The notes: generated by a model from the letters alone, not told the origin. A DNA stretch of 64,000 bases from Vulcanimicrobiota bacterium (GCA_003168375.1 PMSI01000001.1:1054001-1118000); one strand, 5' to 3'; shown: positions 1 to 9,245, counted from the stretch's first letter. Translations and numbers: made by a program.

Positions 1-1
1 G

Positions 2-442
2 TTGCTCCTTGAAGGGGAGTGGCGCAATCACGTGCGGCCACCCAATGTCCGCTCGCCGCTGCTCTTGCCGAACCGAATCTTTGATGCGGTGGCTCCTTTC
101 AACGAGATATGGAGCCGCGCAAATGATGCAAGATCGCTTGCCGAGATTCAAGATACGGGGGGCCGCATTCGTCGATTTCACGACGAATACTACGATAACG
201 GCCGGTACACTTCTGCAGCATCGCTTGAGTTTATGCCTCCCAAGCCGACTAAGTGGCACGGCTTCCATGTCCTGTGGCATCAGAACCACAAATATACGTT
301 TCGTATTCCAAATGGCTTCCATTATGACGTCAAGCGGAGCGATGACGCGCGATTTTCGCTAACGTCTGTTAACGAGGGTTTACGATCGTACGCCGCGTAC
401 GCGAACGTTGACCCCTATGGCCATACTCGCGGCGGAAAGTAA
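2..442 (+). CDS. Hypothetical protein, 5'-truncated by window edge
   Basis: The frame is open from the window edge to a TAA at 440-442, so this is probably the C-terminal part (up to 146 residues) of a longer protein. I do not recognise the family. The visible part has no transmembrane segment or signal peptide and is rich in Phe, His, Tyr and Asn, with the stretch WHGFHVLWHQNHKY in the middle. Base composition is clearly less GC-rich than the rest of the window, and codon use is less biased to G/C at third positions, which suggests recent acquisition or relaxed selection. It lies tail-to-tail with the ABC transporter operon. Confidence 0.5.
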   Translation: MLLEGEWRNHVRPPNVRSPLLLPNRIFDAVAPFNEIWSRANDARSLAEIQDTGGRIRRFHDEYYDNGRYTSAASLEFMPPKPTKWHGFHVLWHQNHKYTFRIPNGFHYDVKRSDDARFSLTSVNEGLRSYAAYANVDPYGHTRGGK

Positions 443-508
443 CACGAGAGCCGTGTTGCTACTACCGCTGGGTCGCTTAGCTCCGCGGCCTGGACGGGTG
501 TTCTGCGG

Positions 509-1600
509 TCAGTCGGGGACGATACGGCAAGCCTCTACCGGAACATCCAGGTGGATCGTGCTGCCGACGGTGCGGTCGACGGAGGGAGGGGCGGCGACGC
601 GGATTTGGGTGCCGCCGAGGTCGATGAGGTAGTCGCGCGCGTCGCCGAGGTACGTTTGCCGCAGGACCGTGCCCGCGATGCGGTTGGTGCCGTTTTCGCG
701 GTAGCCGACGGCGGTGTCGCCGTTCACCTCAGCGATCGCGATCGCGTGCGGGCGGATGCAGAGCGTCACCGGACCGCGTGCCGTTGCCGCGAAGTCGTCG
801 CGCACGCGCAGGCGGGCGCCGCCGAATTCGACGATGTGCGGCTCGACGAGCGTCACCGGGAGCGTGTTCGTGCCGCCGACGAAGGTGGCGACGAACGCGC
901 TGGCCGGCTTCTCGTAGATGTCGTGGGCGGTGCCGACCTGCGCGATCTTCCCGGCGCGCATCAGCGCGATGCGGTCCGCGGCGACCATCGCTTCGGTCTG
1001 GTCGTGGGTCACGTAGACCATGGTGATCCCGGTCGCCTCGTGGATGCGGCGGATCTCGAACCGCATCTCCTCGCGCAGGTTGGCATCGAGGTTCGAGAGC
1101 GGCTCGTCGAGCAGCAGCGTCTCGGGCTTCACCACGACGGCGCGAGCGAGCGCGACGCGCTGCTGCTGGCCGCCTGAGAGCTCCGAAGGATAGCGTTGCG
1201 CGAGATCGGTCATGCGGACGCTGCGCAGCACCTCGCGCGTGCGGTCCTCGACCTCGGAACGCGAGAGCTTCATCACGCGCAGTCCGTAGGCGACGTTGTC
1301 GAACACCGTCATGTGCGGCCAGACGGCGTAGCTCTGGAAGATCAGCGACATCCGGCGCCGTTCCGGCGGCACGACGTGCTTCGCCGAGGAGACTTCGCGA
1401 TCGCCGACGGTGATCGTCCCCGCGTCGGGCTTCAGGAAACCGGCCAGCAGTTGCAGCGTCGTCGTCTTGCCGCAGCCCGACGGCCCGACCAGCGCCATCA
1501 CCTCGCCGTCGGCGATCGCGAGGTCGATGGCGTCGACGGCGCGTGCCGCGTTCTTGCCGGCGTACGATTTGGTGAGTCCGGCGATGTCGATGCGAGCCAT
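509..1600 (-). CDS. ABC transporter ATPase (Fbp/Pot type)
   Basis: A 363-residue ATP-hydrolysing subunit of an import ABC transporter. Walker A GPSGCGKTTT lies near residue 40, the signature LSGGQQQR near 140, and Walker B LLLDEPLSNLD follows directly. The C-terminal part after about residue 240 is a TOBE-like regulatory domain, as in FbpC, PotA and MalK relatives. The ATG start overlaps the TAA of the permease gene by one base (TAATG), so the two are translationally coupled. It is the last gene of the operon starting at 8524. The family fits iron(III), polyamine, 2-aminoethylphosphonate or other small organic substrates; the sequence alone does not decide the cargo. Confidence 0.95.
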   Translation of the reverse strand: MARIDIAGLTKSYAGKNAARAVDAIDLAIADGEVMALVGPSGCGKTTTLQLLAGFLKPDAGTITVGDREVSSAKHVVPPERRRMSLIFQSYAVWPHMTVFDNVAYGLRVMKLSRSEVEDRTREVLRSVRMTDLAQRYPSELSGGQQQRVALARAVVVKPETLLLDEPLSNLDANLREEMRFEIRRIHEATGITMVYVTHDQTEAMVAADRIALMRAGKIAQVGTAHDIYEKPASAFVATFVGGTNTLPVTLVEPHIVEFGGARLRVRDDFAATARGPVTLCIRPHAIAIAEVNGDTAVGYRENGTNRIAGTVLRQTYLGDARDYLIDLGGTQIRVAAPPSVDRTVGSTIHLDVPVEACRIVPD

Positions 1601-3315
1601 TAGGTGCTGGTCTTCTCCATGAAGTCGCGGCCGAGGAGGCGATATGCCGCCGACACGATCACCAGGGTGATCGCCAGGATGATGATCGCGAGGGTCGCGA
1701 CCGCCTCGTAGTTGCCGGCGTCGGTGAAATCGAAGATTTGCGTCGTCATCGTCGCGGTGCGCGGCGTGAACAGGAAGATCGCCGAGCTGAGCTCGCGGAT
1801 CGCCGGGATGAACACCAGCAGCCAGCTCGCCAACAGACCCCGGCGCAGCAGCGGCGCCGTGATCGTGCGCAGCGCGCGCAGCCGGGTTGCGCCGAGCGTG
1901 CGCGCGGCGTTCTCGAGGTCGGTGTTGATCGCGGCGACCATCGTGTTGAGGTTCGAGTACGCGATCGGAAGAAAGCGCGTGGTGAACGCGATGATGAGGA
2001 TCGCGGCCGTGCCGTAGAGCAGGAGCGGCGGGTGCGAGTAGGCCGCGTAGATCCCGATCGCGAGCACGATCCCGGGAACGACGAACGGCGCCATGCAGAC
2101 GATCCCGAGCGCCTGCGCACCGGGAAAGAGCTTGCGGTTCGCCGTGTAGGCGATGAGGAACGCGATGGTCGTCGCGATCGTCGCCGCCGCCGCGCCGTAC
2201 CAGAGGCTGTGGAAGATCGCCAGTCGCGTCGGCGCGTTCTCGAACAGCGCCCAGTGATACCAGTAGAACGTAATGTTCCCTGGCACAGGGCCTTGGCTCC
2301 AGATGCGCGAGAGCGAGGTCGCGAGCAGCGCGAGATACGGCAGGATCACCGAACAGAGCGGGACCGCGAGTGCGGCGGCGAGCAGCGGCCAGCGCCACGG
2401 GCCGAGCGCGACCAAACGCCGCTTCCCGCCCTTCCCGCCGACGACGGTGAACTTGCGGCGGCCGAGGATCCGCCGCTGCAGCAGCAGCAGCCCCAGCGTC
2501 ACGCCGATCAGCGGCATCGCGTACGCGGCGGCGAGCTCGGTGCGCACCGGGAACTGGAAGAACAGGTAGAGCTGCGTCGTGACGACCTGCGTGCGCGCCG
2601 GGATCAACAGGAACGCCGGCGTGCCGAACTCGGCCAGCGCCTCCAGGAACGACATGATGAAGCCGGCGACGATCGCGGGCATCACCAGCGGCAGCGTGAT
2701 CGAGCGCATCGTCCGCCAGGCCGAGGCGCCCAGCGTCGACGAGGCGTCTTCGAGCTCGACCGAGATCAGCTCGAGTCCGCCGGCGACGAACGTGAACGTG
2801 TACGGAACATTGTAGAGGGCCATCACGAAGATCGCGCCGCCGAGCGAGAAGATGTTGAGCGGACCGTGATCGGCGTGCGTGAACGACGCGATCGTGCGGT
2901 TGATCCAGCCGCTGTTCGGCGCGGCCAGCAAGATCCACGCCTCGGCGCCGATGAACGACGGCGTGACGAACGCCGCGGTGATCAGCGCGCGCAGTCCGGT
3001 GCGCCCGGGCATGTCGGTTCGCGCGATCAGCCACGCCAGCGGCGTCCCGATCAGCGCGGCGAGCGTCGCAACCGAGGTCGCCAGCATGAACGAGTTGACG
3101 ATCGGGCGCAGGTAGATCGACTTGGTGAACGCTTCGACGTAATTGCCGAACGTGAACCCACCGGTGTCCACGTGCTGGAGGCTGATCAGCAGCAGCCACC
3201 CGATCGGGACGATGACCAGAATCGCCAGCACGACGACCGCGCCGATGAAGAAGATCGGACCGGGGTCGAACGACCCCGACCGATCGACCCGGCGCGGCGC
3301 CGTTACCGATGCCAT
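1600..3315 (-). CDS. ABC transporter permease, two fused membrane domains
   Basis: A 571-residue inner-membrane permease containing two BPD_transp_1 domains in one chain, the FbpB/AfuB arrangement. The first domain has an EAA-loop-like segment (EDASSTLGASAWRTM, about residue 190) and the second a matching one (ENAARTLGATRLRAL, about residue 470); these loops dock onto the ATPase. Around 12 hydrophobic segments are visible. A basic linker near the middle (RRILGRRKFTVVGGKGGKRR) joins the halves. It starts two bases after the stop of the binding-protein gene and overlaps the ATPase gene by one base. Confidence 0.95.
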   Translation of the reverse strand: MASVTAPRRVDRSGSFDPGPIFFIGAVVVLAILVIVPIGWLLLISLQHVDTGGFTFGNYVEAFTKSIYLRPIVNSFMLATSVATLAALIGTPLAWLIARTDMPGRTGLRALITAAFVTPSFIGAEAWILLAAPNSGWINRTIASFTHADHGPLNIFSLGGAIFVMALYNVPYTFTFVAGGLELISVELEDASSTLGASAWRTMRSITLPLVMPAIVAGFIMSFLEALAEFGTPAFLLIPARTQVVTTQLYLFFQFPVRTELAAAYAMPLIGVTLGLLLLQRRILGRRKFTVVGGKGGKRRLVALGPWRWPLLAAALAVPLCSVILPYLALLATSLSRIWSQGPVPGNITFYWYHWALFENAPTRLAIFHSLWYGAAAATIATTIAFLIAYTANRKLFPGAQALGIVCMAPFVVPGIVLAIGIYAAYSHPPLLLYGTAAILIIAFTTRFLPIAYSNLNTMVAAINTDLENAARTLGATRLRALRTITAPLLRRGLLASWLLVFIPAIRELSSAIFLFTPRTATMTTQIFDFTDAGNYEAVATLAIIILAITLVIVSAAYRLLGRDFMEKTST

Positions 3316-3316
3316 T

Positions 3317-4375
3317 CTAGACGTTGAAGGTCTCGCGCCACTTGGCCGTCACTTCCGGGATCCCGCCCAGCAGCCGCTCGATCTTCACGTGGTACGTGCG
3401 CATGCGGTCGATGCGAACGCCCGTCGGCGACGGAACGTCGAGCCGCAGCGGCAGGTTGAACGTCGACGCCGCCGTCTGCGAGTACTCCTTCGTGTAGTAG
3501 AAGTTCATCAGCAGCCGCGCGGCGTTGGGGTGCGGCGCCTCTTTGAGCACCGTGACCGGAGCGGTGACCAGGATCGTGTCGTCCTCCGGGAACGCGATCG
3601 CGATCGAGTTGCCGGCGGCCTTGCGCTCGAGCGCGAGGCTGTCGGCGCCGGGTCCGACGACGCGCTCGCCTGAGACGATGTCGGTGGTGCAGTCGAAGAC
3701 CGAGCGTCCGATCTTCGGGTTGTTCTGCGCGAGCTTCTTGAAGTAGTTGTCCCAGCCGTACTTGTCGTTCATCGCGACGACCCAGTTCCCGACGTAGCCG
3801 CTGAAGCCAGGGTGCCCCATCGAGATGAGATCCTTCATGTGCGGGTCGAGCAGATCGTTCCATTTGCGCGGCGCGGGGAGCTTCTTCGGGTTGTAATTGA
3901 TCAGCATCAGCGCGATGTCACCGAGCTGGTAGGTGTCCTCGGGGTCGAGGTGCTGGTACTCCTTGGGGATCTTGTCGATGTCGCCCGGGACGAACTGCGC
4001 CAGCGTGTTCTGCTTCTTGAGGATCGTCATGTGCGCTTCGTCGGTCGAGGCGAAGACGTCGACTTGGTGGACGTTCGACTTGAGGTCTTGGGTGAGGCGC
4101 TGGAAGAGCACCTGGCCCGTTTGCCGCAGCAGTTCGACCTCGATACCGGGGTACTTGGCCTTGAACGCGCCGGCGATCTTCTCCGCGGCGGCCTGCGTGT
4201 AGTGGCCCGTCCACCACACGACCTTGCCTTCTTTCTTCGCCGCGGCGTACAGCGCCGAGACGTCGGCGTCGGTCACTTGGTTCTTGCGTGTGGCGAGCGA
4301 TGCGATCGGCGATCCCGCGGCGACCCCCGCCCCGAGAGCGGCGGCGCTGCGAACGAACGTCCCCCTGGTTGTCAT
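3317..4375 (-). CDS. Periplasmic substrate-binding protein of the ABC importer
   Basis: A 352-residue extracellular solute-binding protein of the Fbp/AfuA-like class. I chose the ATG at 4375 because GGAAAGGGAG lies just upstream and a short export signal follows (MTTRGTFVRSAAALGAGVAAG). The mature part begins VSALYAAAKKEGKVVWWTG, a pattern typical of iron- or phosphonate-type binding proteins, and continues with the WNDLLDP element of the same family. ATG overlaps the TGA of the upstream oxidoreductase by four bases. I see no clear double-Tyr iron motif that would fix the ligand, so an organic anion or amino-phosphonate remains possible. Confidence 0.92.
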   Translation of the reverse strand: MTTRGTFVRSAAALGAGVAAGSPIASLATRKNQVTDADVSALYAAAKKEGKVVWWTGHYTQAAAEKIAGAFKAKYPGIEVELLRQTGQVLFQRLTQDLKSNVHQVDVFASTDEAHMTILKKQNTLAQFVPGDIDKIPKEYQHLDPEDTYQLGDIALMLINYNPKKLPAPRKWNDLLDPHMKDLISMGHPGFSGYVGNWVVAMNDKYGWDNYFKKLAQNNPKIGRSVFDCTTDIVSGERVVGPGADSLALERKAAGNSIAIAFPEDDTILVTAPVTVLKEAPHPNAARLLMNFYYTKEYSQTAASTFNLPLRLDVPSPTGVRIDRMRTYHVKIERLLGGIPEVTAKWRETFNV

Positions 4376-7329
4376 GACGACTCCCTTTCCGGTGTGCTGA
4401 GTGCTGCGGCGTAGACTTCCGCGACATGGAGCGCTTGGCGCTGTGCGCCGTGCGCGATCTGATGTTTGCAGCTCATCCCGTCGGCGACGACGAGCGTATC
4501 TGCATCGGCTTTGCGCACGGCGGGGAGCAGGTCCCGCTCCGCCATGCGCATCGAGATCTCGTAGTGCTCGGCTTCGTACCCGAACATCCCGGCCATCCCG
4601 CAGCACGACGAGTCGATCACCGAGGCGTCGAGGCCGGGGATCGCACGCAGCGCGCGCTCAACGGCGGGCATCGCGCCGAACGCTTTCTGGTGGCAGTGTC
4701 CGTGCACGACGGCGCGTGCGGCGAGCGACCGCAGCGGGGGTGCCCAGCGCCCCGCGTCGAGCTCGCGCGCGACGAATTCCTCGAACAGCAGTGCGTGTGC
4801 CGCGACCGTTCGCGCCGCATCGGTCGGGACGAGCGCCAGGAACTCGTCGCGCAGCGTCAGCAGGCACGACGGCTCGAGCCCGACGATCGGCACGCCGCGT
4901 TCGGCATACGGCGCGAGCGCCTCGATCGTGCGCTTGGCCTCGGTGCGCGCTTGGTCCAGCAGGCCCGCGCCGAGATACGTGCGGCCGCAGCACAGCGGGC
5001 GCGCGCCGCCGGAACGCGGGCGCGCGAACGTGACGGCGTAGCCGGCCGCGGTCAGGACGCGCTGCGCGGCGCGCGCGACATCGGCTTCGAACCAGCGGTT
5101 GAACGTATCGACGAACAGCACGACCTCGCCGTTCACCGCAGTCGCTGAGCCGGGCGAGCGCGCATCGCGGAACGGACGCGCGTGCCAGCGCGGCAGCGGG
5201 CGCTTCGCCGTGAAGCCCGCCGCACGTTCGAGCAGCCTCGCGAGCAGCGGCACGCGGTGCGGAAGGTTCCCGAGCCGCCGCAACGGACCGGCAAAGTGCG
5301 CTGCCCGCGGCAGGTCGGCGACGATGCGGTCGCCGAGCGGCGTTCCGTGCTTGGCGCGATAGTGCGCGAGAAACTCGATCTTCATCCGTGCCATGTCGAC
5401 GCCGGTCGGACACTCGCGCTTGCACGCCTTGCACGACACGCACAGGTCGAGTGCGTCGTACATCTCCTGCGAGGTCAGCCCGTCGGGCCCGAGCTGGCCG
5501 GTCAGCGCGAGCCGCAGCCCGTTGGCGCGACCGCGGGTCACGTGATGCTCGTCGTCGGTGACGCGGTACGACGGGCACATCGCGCCGCCGGTCTCCTTCC
5601 GGCACGCACCGTTGTTGTTGCACATCTCGACCGCGCCGGTGAAGCCGCCCCACTCCGACCAGTCGAGCTCGGTCTTCAGCGGCAGCGGCGCGTAGCCGGG
5701 ACCGTACCGGAACAGGCTGCGGTCGTCCATCTTCGGCGGGTCGACGATCTTGCCGGGATTCAGCACGCCGTCCGGATCGAACGCGCGCTTCACGTCGTGA
5801 AACGCCTCGACGATCCGCGGTCCGAACATCTCGGCGTGGAACTCGGAGCGCACGATCCCGTCGCCGTGTTCGCCGGAATGCGCGCCCCCGTACTCGCGCA
5901 CGATGGCAAAAGCTTCTTCCGCGATCGCGCGCAGCTTGGCGACGTCTTCGTCGTGCTTCACGTTCAGCACCGGGCGCACGTGCAGACACCCGACCGAGGC
6001 GTGCGCGTAGAACGTGCCGGTCGTCCCGTGCTTCGCGAAGATGCGGTTCAGCCGTTCGGTGTAGTCGGCCAGGTGCTGCAACGGGACCGCGCAGTCTTCG
6101 ATGATCGAGATCGGCTTCGCGTCGCCGCGCATCGAGGTCATGATGTTGAGGCCCGCGGCGCGCACCTCCCACATCTCGGCCTGCTGCGCGGGATCGGTCA
6201 GCTTCACCACGGCGCCGGGGAAACCGAGCCCGGCCATCGTCTCGTCGAGGTCGTCCAGCTTCTGCGCGAGCGGTTCCGGCTCGTCACCGGCGAATTCGAC
6301 CAGCAGCAGCGAGCCCGGCTCGCCGCGGACGTACTTCGCCATGATCGGCGCGAACGTTGCGATCTCGCGCGAGAGCTCGATCATCGTGCGATCGACCAGC
6401 TCGACCGCGACCGGGTCGAGCGCGACCAGCGCTTGCGTCGCGCGCATCGCGTCGCTGAAGGCCGGGAAGTGGCAGACGCCGAGCGCCTTCGCGCGCGGCA
6501 GCGGCTGCAGCTCGAGGTCGATCGCGGTGAAGAACGCCAGCGTCCCTTCGGATCCGACCAGCAGCTTCGCCATGTTGAAGGGCTCGTGCGGGCGGACGGT
6601 GTGGATCGCGTAGCCAGCGACGTTGCGCTGCACCTTGGGGATCCGCGCCTCGATCTCGGTCGCCTCGCGTTCCGCGATCGCGCGCACGCGCTCGATCAGC
6701 TCGCGGTAGCGTGCCGGCTGGGCGCCGTCGTCGGGCCCCGGTACCTCGCCGAAGTACGCGCGCGTCCCGTCGGCGAGCACCGCGTCGATCCCCGCGACGT
6801 TATCGGCCATGATCCCGTAGCGAATCGAGCGCGCGCCCGAGCTGTTGTTGGCGGTCATCCCGCCGATCGTCGCGCGGCTCGCCGTCGACGGGTCGACGGG
6901 AAAGAACAGGCCGTGCCGCTTCAATTCGCGGTTGAGCGCGTCGAGCACGACCCCGGGCTGCACGCGCACGCGCTTGCGAGCCGTATCGAGCGCGACGATC
7001 TCGCGCAGATAGCGGCTGACGTCGACGATCAGTCCGCTGTTGACGGTCTGCCCGCACTGCGACGTGCCGCCGCCGCGTGCGGTAACCGGCACGCCGTGCT
7101 CGCGCGCGATCGCGATCGTGGCCTCCACGTCCTCAGCCGTGCGCGGCACGACGACGCCGAGCGGCACGATCTGGTAGATCGACGCGTCGGTCGCATACAT
7201 CCCGCGCGTCGTACGATCGAAGAAGACGTCGCCGGCGACCTCAGCGCGCAGGCGCGACTCGATGCGCCGTGCGAGCACCGGCTCGCGCGGCGAAGTGACC
7301 TCGGCGTGCGGCGCCGCGGTCGCGCTCAA
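4372..7329 (-). CDS. FAD-linked oxidase / 4Fe-4S fusion dehydrogenase (YdiJ/Dld-like)
   Basis: About 985 residues. The N-terminal half is a FAD-binding-4 flavoprotein (VTARGGGTSQCGQTVNSG near residue 90) with an oxidase C-domain containing GEHGDG. The C-terminal half has two 4Fe-4S motifs (CNNNGACRK...MCPSY and CVSCKACKRECPTGVDM) followed by two CCG domains (CCGRTYLGAG, SCCGMAGMFG). This is the single-chain layout of D-2-hydroxyglutarate/D-lactate/glycolate-type dehydrogenases that pass electrons to the respiratory chain. The frame is open further upstream, but TTG at 7329 directly follows the aminotransferase stop and fits coupled translation. Substrate not determined; a 2-hydroxy acid is likely. 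Confidence 0.9.
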   Translation of the reverse strand: MSATAAPHAEVTSPREPVLARRIESRLRAEVAGDVFFDRTTRGMYATDASIYQIVPLGVVVPRTAEDVEATIAIAREHGVPVTARGGGTSQCGQTVNSGLIVDVSRYLREIVALDTARKRVRVQPGVVLDALNRELKRHGLFFPVDPSTASRATIGGMTANNSSGARSIRYGIMADNVAGIDAVLADGTRAYFGEVPGPDDGAQPARYRELIERVRAIAEREATEIEARIPKVQRNVAGYAIHTVRPHEPFNMAKLLVGSEGTLAFFTAIDLELQPLPRAKALGVCHFPAFSDAMRATQALVALDPVAVELVDRTMIELSREIATFAPIMAKYVRGEPGSLLLVEFAGDEPEPLAQKLDDLDETMAGLGFPGAVVKLTDPAQQAEMWEVRAAGLNIMTSMRGDAKPISIIEDCAVPLQHLADYTERLNRIFAKHGTTGTFYAHASVGCLHVRPVLNVKHDEDVAKLRAIAEEAFAIVREYGGAHSGEHGDGIVRSEFHAEMFGPRIVEAFHDVKRAFDPDGVLNPGKIVDPPKMDDRSLFRYGPGYAPLPLKTELDWSEWGGFTGAVEMCNNNGACRKETGGAMCPSYRVTDDEHHVTRGRANGLRLALTGQLGPDGLTSQEMYDALDLCVSCKACKRECPTGVDMARMKIEFLAHYRAKHGTPLGDRIVADLPRAAHFAGPLRRLGNLPHRVPLLARLLERAAGFTAKRPLPRWHARPFRDARSPGSATAVNGEVVLFVDTFNRWFEADVARAAQRVLTAAGYAVTFARPRSGGARPLCCGRTYLGAGLLDQARTEAKRTIEALAPYAERGVPIVGLEPSCLLTLRDEFLALVPTDAARTVAAHALLFEEFVARELDAGRWAPPLRSLAARAVVHGHCHQKAFGAMPAVERALRAIPGLDASVIDSSCCGMAGMFGYEAEHYEISMRMAERDLLPAVRKADADTLVVADGMSCKHQIAHGAQRQALHVAEVYAAALSTPERESS

Positions 7330-7330
7330 T

Positions 7331-8524
7331 TCAGACGCCGGCCAGTGCGGGTGCGACCGAAGGTTCGGCGAGGGAGGCGAGGGCCGGCGAGACGCCGTCG
7401 CCGTGCGCGATGCCGGCGAGCTCGAGCCCCATCTGCACACCGCACAGCGTCCCGGCCAGCATCAGATCGTTGAACGAGCCGAGGTGACCGATGCGGAACA
7501 CGCGCCCTTTCAACTTGCCGAGCCCGGTGCCGAGCGACATGTCGAAGCGCTCGAGGATCGTCGCGCGCAGCGCGTCGGCGTCGACGCCGTCGGGGACGAT
7601 CACCGCGGTCAGCGTGTTCGAGTACTCGCGCGGATCGAGCGCGAGAATCTCGAGGCCCCAGCCGCGCACCGCGCGCCGCGTCGCCTCACCGTGGCGCGCG
7701 TGCCGCGCGAAGACCGCGGGCAGCGTCTCCTCGTGCAGCATCAGCAGCGCTTCGTGCAGTCCGTACAGCAAGTTCGTCGCGGGCGTGTACGGAAAGTACC
7801 CGGTGCGATTGCTCTCCAGCATCTCGTCCCACGCCCAGTACGAGCGCGGCAGCTTCGCGCCGTCCGAGGCGGCGAGCGCCTTCGGCGAGATCGCGTTGAA
7901 CGCGAGCCCCGGCGGCAGCATGAGGCCCTTCTGCGAGCCGCCGACGGTGACGTCGACGCCCCACTCGTCGTGCCGGTAGTCGATCGAGGCCAGCGAACTG
8001 ATCGTATCGACCAGAAATAACGCGGGATGCCCCGCGCGGTCGATCGCCGCCCGCACCTCGGGGACGCGGCTGGTGACCCCGGTCGAGGTCTCGTTGTGTA
8101 CGATCGCGACCGCCTTGATCGCGTGCCCGCGATCGGCCGCAAGGTGTGCGCCGACCGCGTCCGGGTCGACGCCGTGCCGCCAGTCGCCGGGGATCGTCTC
8201 GACCTCGAGCCCGAGCCGGCGCGCGAGCTTGCTCCAGAGCGCCGCGAACTGGCCGGTCTCCACCATCAGCACGCGGTCGCCGGGCGAGAGCGTGTTCACC
8301 AGCGCGGCTTCCCATGCACCGGTCCCAGACGAGGGATAGATCACGACCGGCTGCGTGGTGGCGAAGACCGGCCGGAGCAGATCTTGGATCTCGAGGGTCA
8401 GCGGACCGAATGCCGGACCCCGGTGATCCATCGTCGCGCGGTCGATCGCCCGAAGCACCCGCTCCGGGACGTTCGTCGGGCCGGGGATCTGAAGAAAGTG
8501 GACGCCGCTCTGGAATTTCGACAC
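7331..8524 (-). CDS. Class V PLP aminotransferase (serine/alanine-glyoxylate type)
   Basis: A 397-residue fold-type I PLP enzyme. N-terminal IPGPTNVP and MDHRGPAF are typical of serine- or alanine-glyoxylate aminotransferases, and the Schiff-base lysine is in VGGSQKGLMLPPG. GTG at 8524 is preferred because GGAGGG precedes it by about nine bases; the frame stays open upstream without homology. As first gene of the operon it could interconvert glyoxylate and glycine, matching an oxidase that yields a 2-oxo acid. 2-Aminoethylphosphonate transaminase is a related alternative, but no phosphonatase gene is present. Confidence 0.9.
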   Translation of the reverse strand: MSKFQSGVHFLQIPGPTNVPERVLRAIDRATMDHRGPAFGPLTLEIQDLLRPVFATTQPVVIYPSSGTGAWEAALVNTLSPGDRVLMVETGQFAALWSKLARRLGLEVETIPGDWRHGVDPDAVGAHLAADRGHAIKAVAIVHNETSTGVTSRVPEVRAAIDRAGHPALFLVDTISSLASIDYRHDEWGVDVTVGGSQKGLMLPPGLAFNAISPKALAASDGAKLPRSYWAWDEMLESNRTGYFPYTPATNLLYGLHEALLMLHEETLPAVFARHARHGEATRRAVRGWGLEILALDPREYSNTLTAVIVPDGVDADALRATILERFDMSLGTGLGKLKGRVFRIGHLGSFNDLMLAGTLCGVQMGLELAGIAHGDGVSPALASLAEPSVAPALAGV

Positions 8525-8565
8525 TGGGGCTGCCCTCCGAGGTATGCCGGTCGTCGACCCGGAAC

Positions 8566-8582
8566 TTGCATATTGAATGCAA
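8566..8582. promoter_or_regulatory. Palindrome between GntR gene and aminotransferase operon
   Basis: TTGCAT-ATTGA-ATGCAA is a perfect 6-bp inverted repeat with a 5-bp spacer. It is AT-rich in a GC-rich region and lies in the 52-70 bp control region between the divergent GntR/FCD gene and the aminotransferase operon. Operators of FadR/FCD regulators are often palindromes of this size. If the regulator starts at the second ATG (8595), the site is entirely upstream of it. This suggests autorepression and control of the divergent operon. Confidence 0.6.
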
Positions 8583-9245
8583 TCCTCGAAAGTCATGCCG
8601 ATCGCCCGACTTTCGTTGCACGACGAGACGGTCGCCCGGCTCCGCACCATGATCACCGAAGGCGACCTGCTTCCGGGCAGCCGCATCGCGGAGCGCGAGC
8701 TCTGCGACCGCTTCGGGATCTCCCGGACCCCCCTCCGTGAGGCGCTCAAGGTGCTGGCCTCAGAAGGCCTGGTCGAGCTGCTACCCCATCGGGGCGCCCG
8801 GGTCACCCGGCTCTCCGAGGTCGAACTCCGCGACGCGTTCGAGATCGTCGCGACTCTCGAGGCTCTGGCGGGCGAACTGGCCTGCCGCAGGATCGACGAG
8901 GCGGCGCTCGCCCACATCGAGGCGGTCCATCTGCGGATGGCGGAACACTACCGCCGCGCCGAGCTCGCGGAATACTTCGCCTGCAACCAGATCATCCACG
9001 AAGCGATCAATCGCGCGGCCGGCAACGCGCAGCTGACCGAGATGTACGCGCTCGTTTCGAACCGCGTGCGGCGCGCGCGCTACATGGCGAACCACTCGCC
9101 GGAGCGCTGGGCGGCCGCGATGCGGGAGCATGAGGAGATTCTCGATGCGCTACGGCGCCGCGACGGAAAGGCGTGCGGCCCGTTGCTGCGTGCGCACCTC
9201 GAGCACAAACTCTACACGCTGACCGACGGGAACGTCGCCCCCTAA
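8577..9245 (+). CDS. GntR-family (FadR/FCD) transcriptional regulator
   Basis: 222 residues, or 216 if the ATG at 8595 is used (start MPIARLSLHDETV, which aligns better with GntR proteins). The N-terminal winged helix is recognisable from EGDLLPGSRIAERELCDRFG and ISRTPLREALKVLASEGLVE. The C-terminal FCD ligand-binding domain follows, with the helical metal/acid-binding pattern around RMAEHYRRAELAEYFACN and HEAINRAAGN. It is divergent from the aminotransferase/ABC operon and likely represses it until a carboxylate effector binds. Its 3' end overlaps that of the EamA gene by four bases on opposite strands. Confidence 0.95.
   Translation: MQSSKVMPIARLSLHDETVARLRTMITEGDLLPGSRIAERELCDRFGISRTPLREALKVLASEGLVELLPHRGARVTRLSEVELRDAFEIVATLEALAGELACRRIDEAALAHIEAVHLRMAEHYRRAELAEYFACNQIIHEAINRAAGNAQLTEMYALVSNRVRRARYMANHSPERWAAAMREHEEILDALRRRDGKACGPLLRAHLEHKLYTLTDGNVAP

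Noticed and set aside
1738-3327. Long Arg-rich reading frame opposite the ABC permease
   Set aside because: Shadow of the permease gene: Arg/Asp/Gly-rich low-complexity translation caused by GC-rich codons; no motif.
5182-7473. 763-codon plus-strand frame opposite the FAD/Fe-S dehydrogenase
   Set aside because: Antisense of a clear conserved gene, with compositionally biased translation and no domain.
8577-9245. Phosphonate-utilisation operon for the GntR-controlled genes
   Set aside because: The aminotransferase and transporter types would allow it, but no phosphonatase, phosphonoacetaldehyde dehydrogenase or C-P lyase gene is present.
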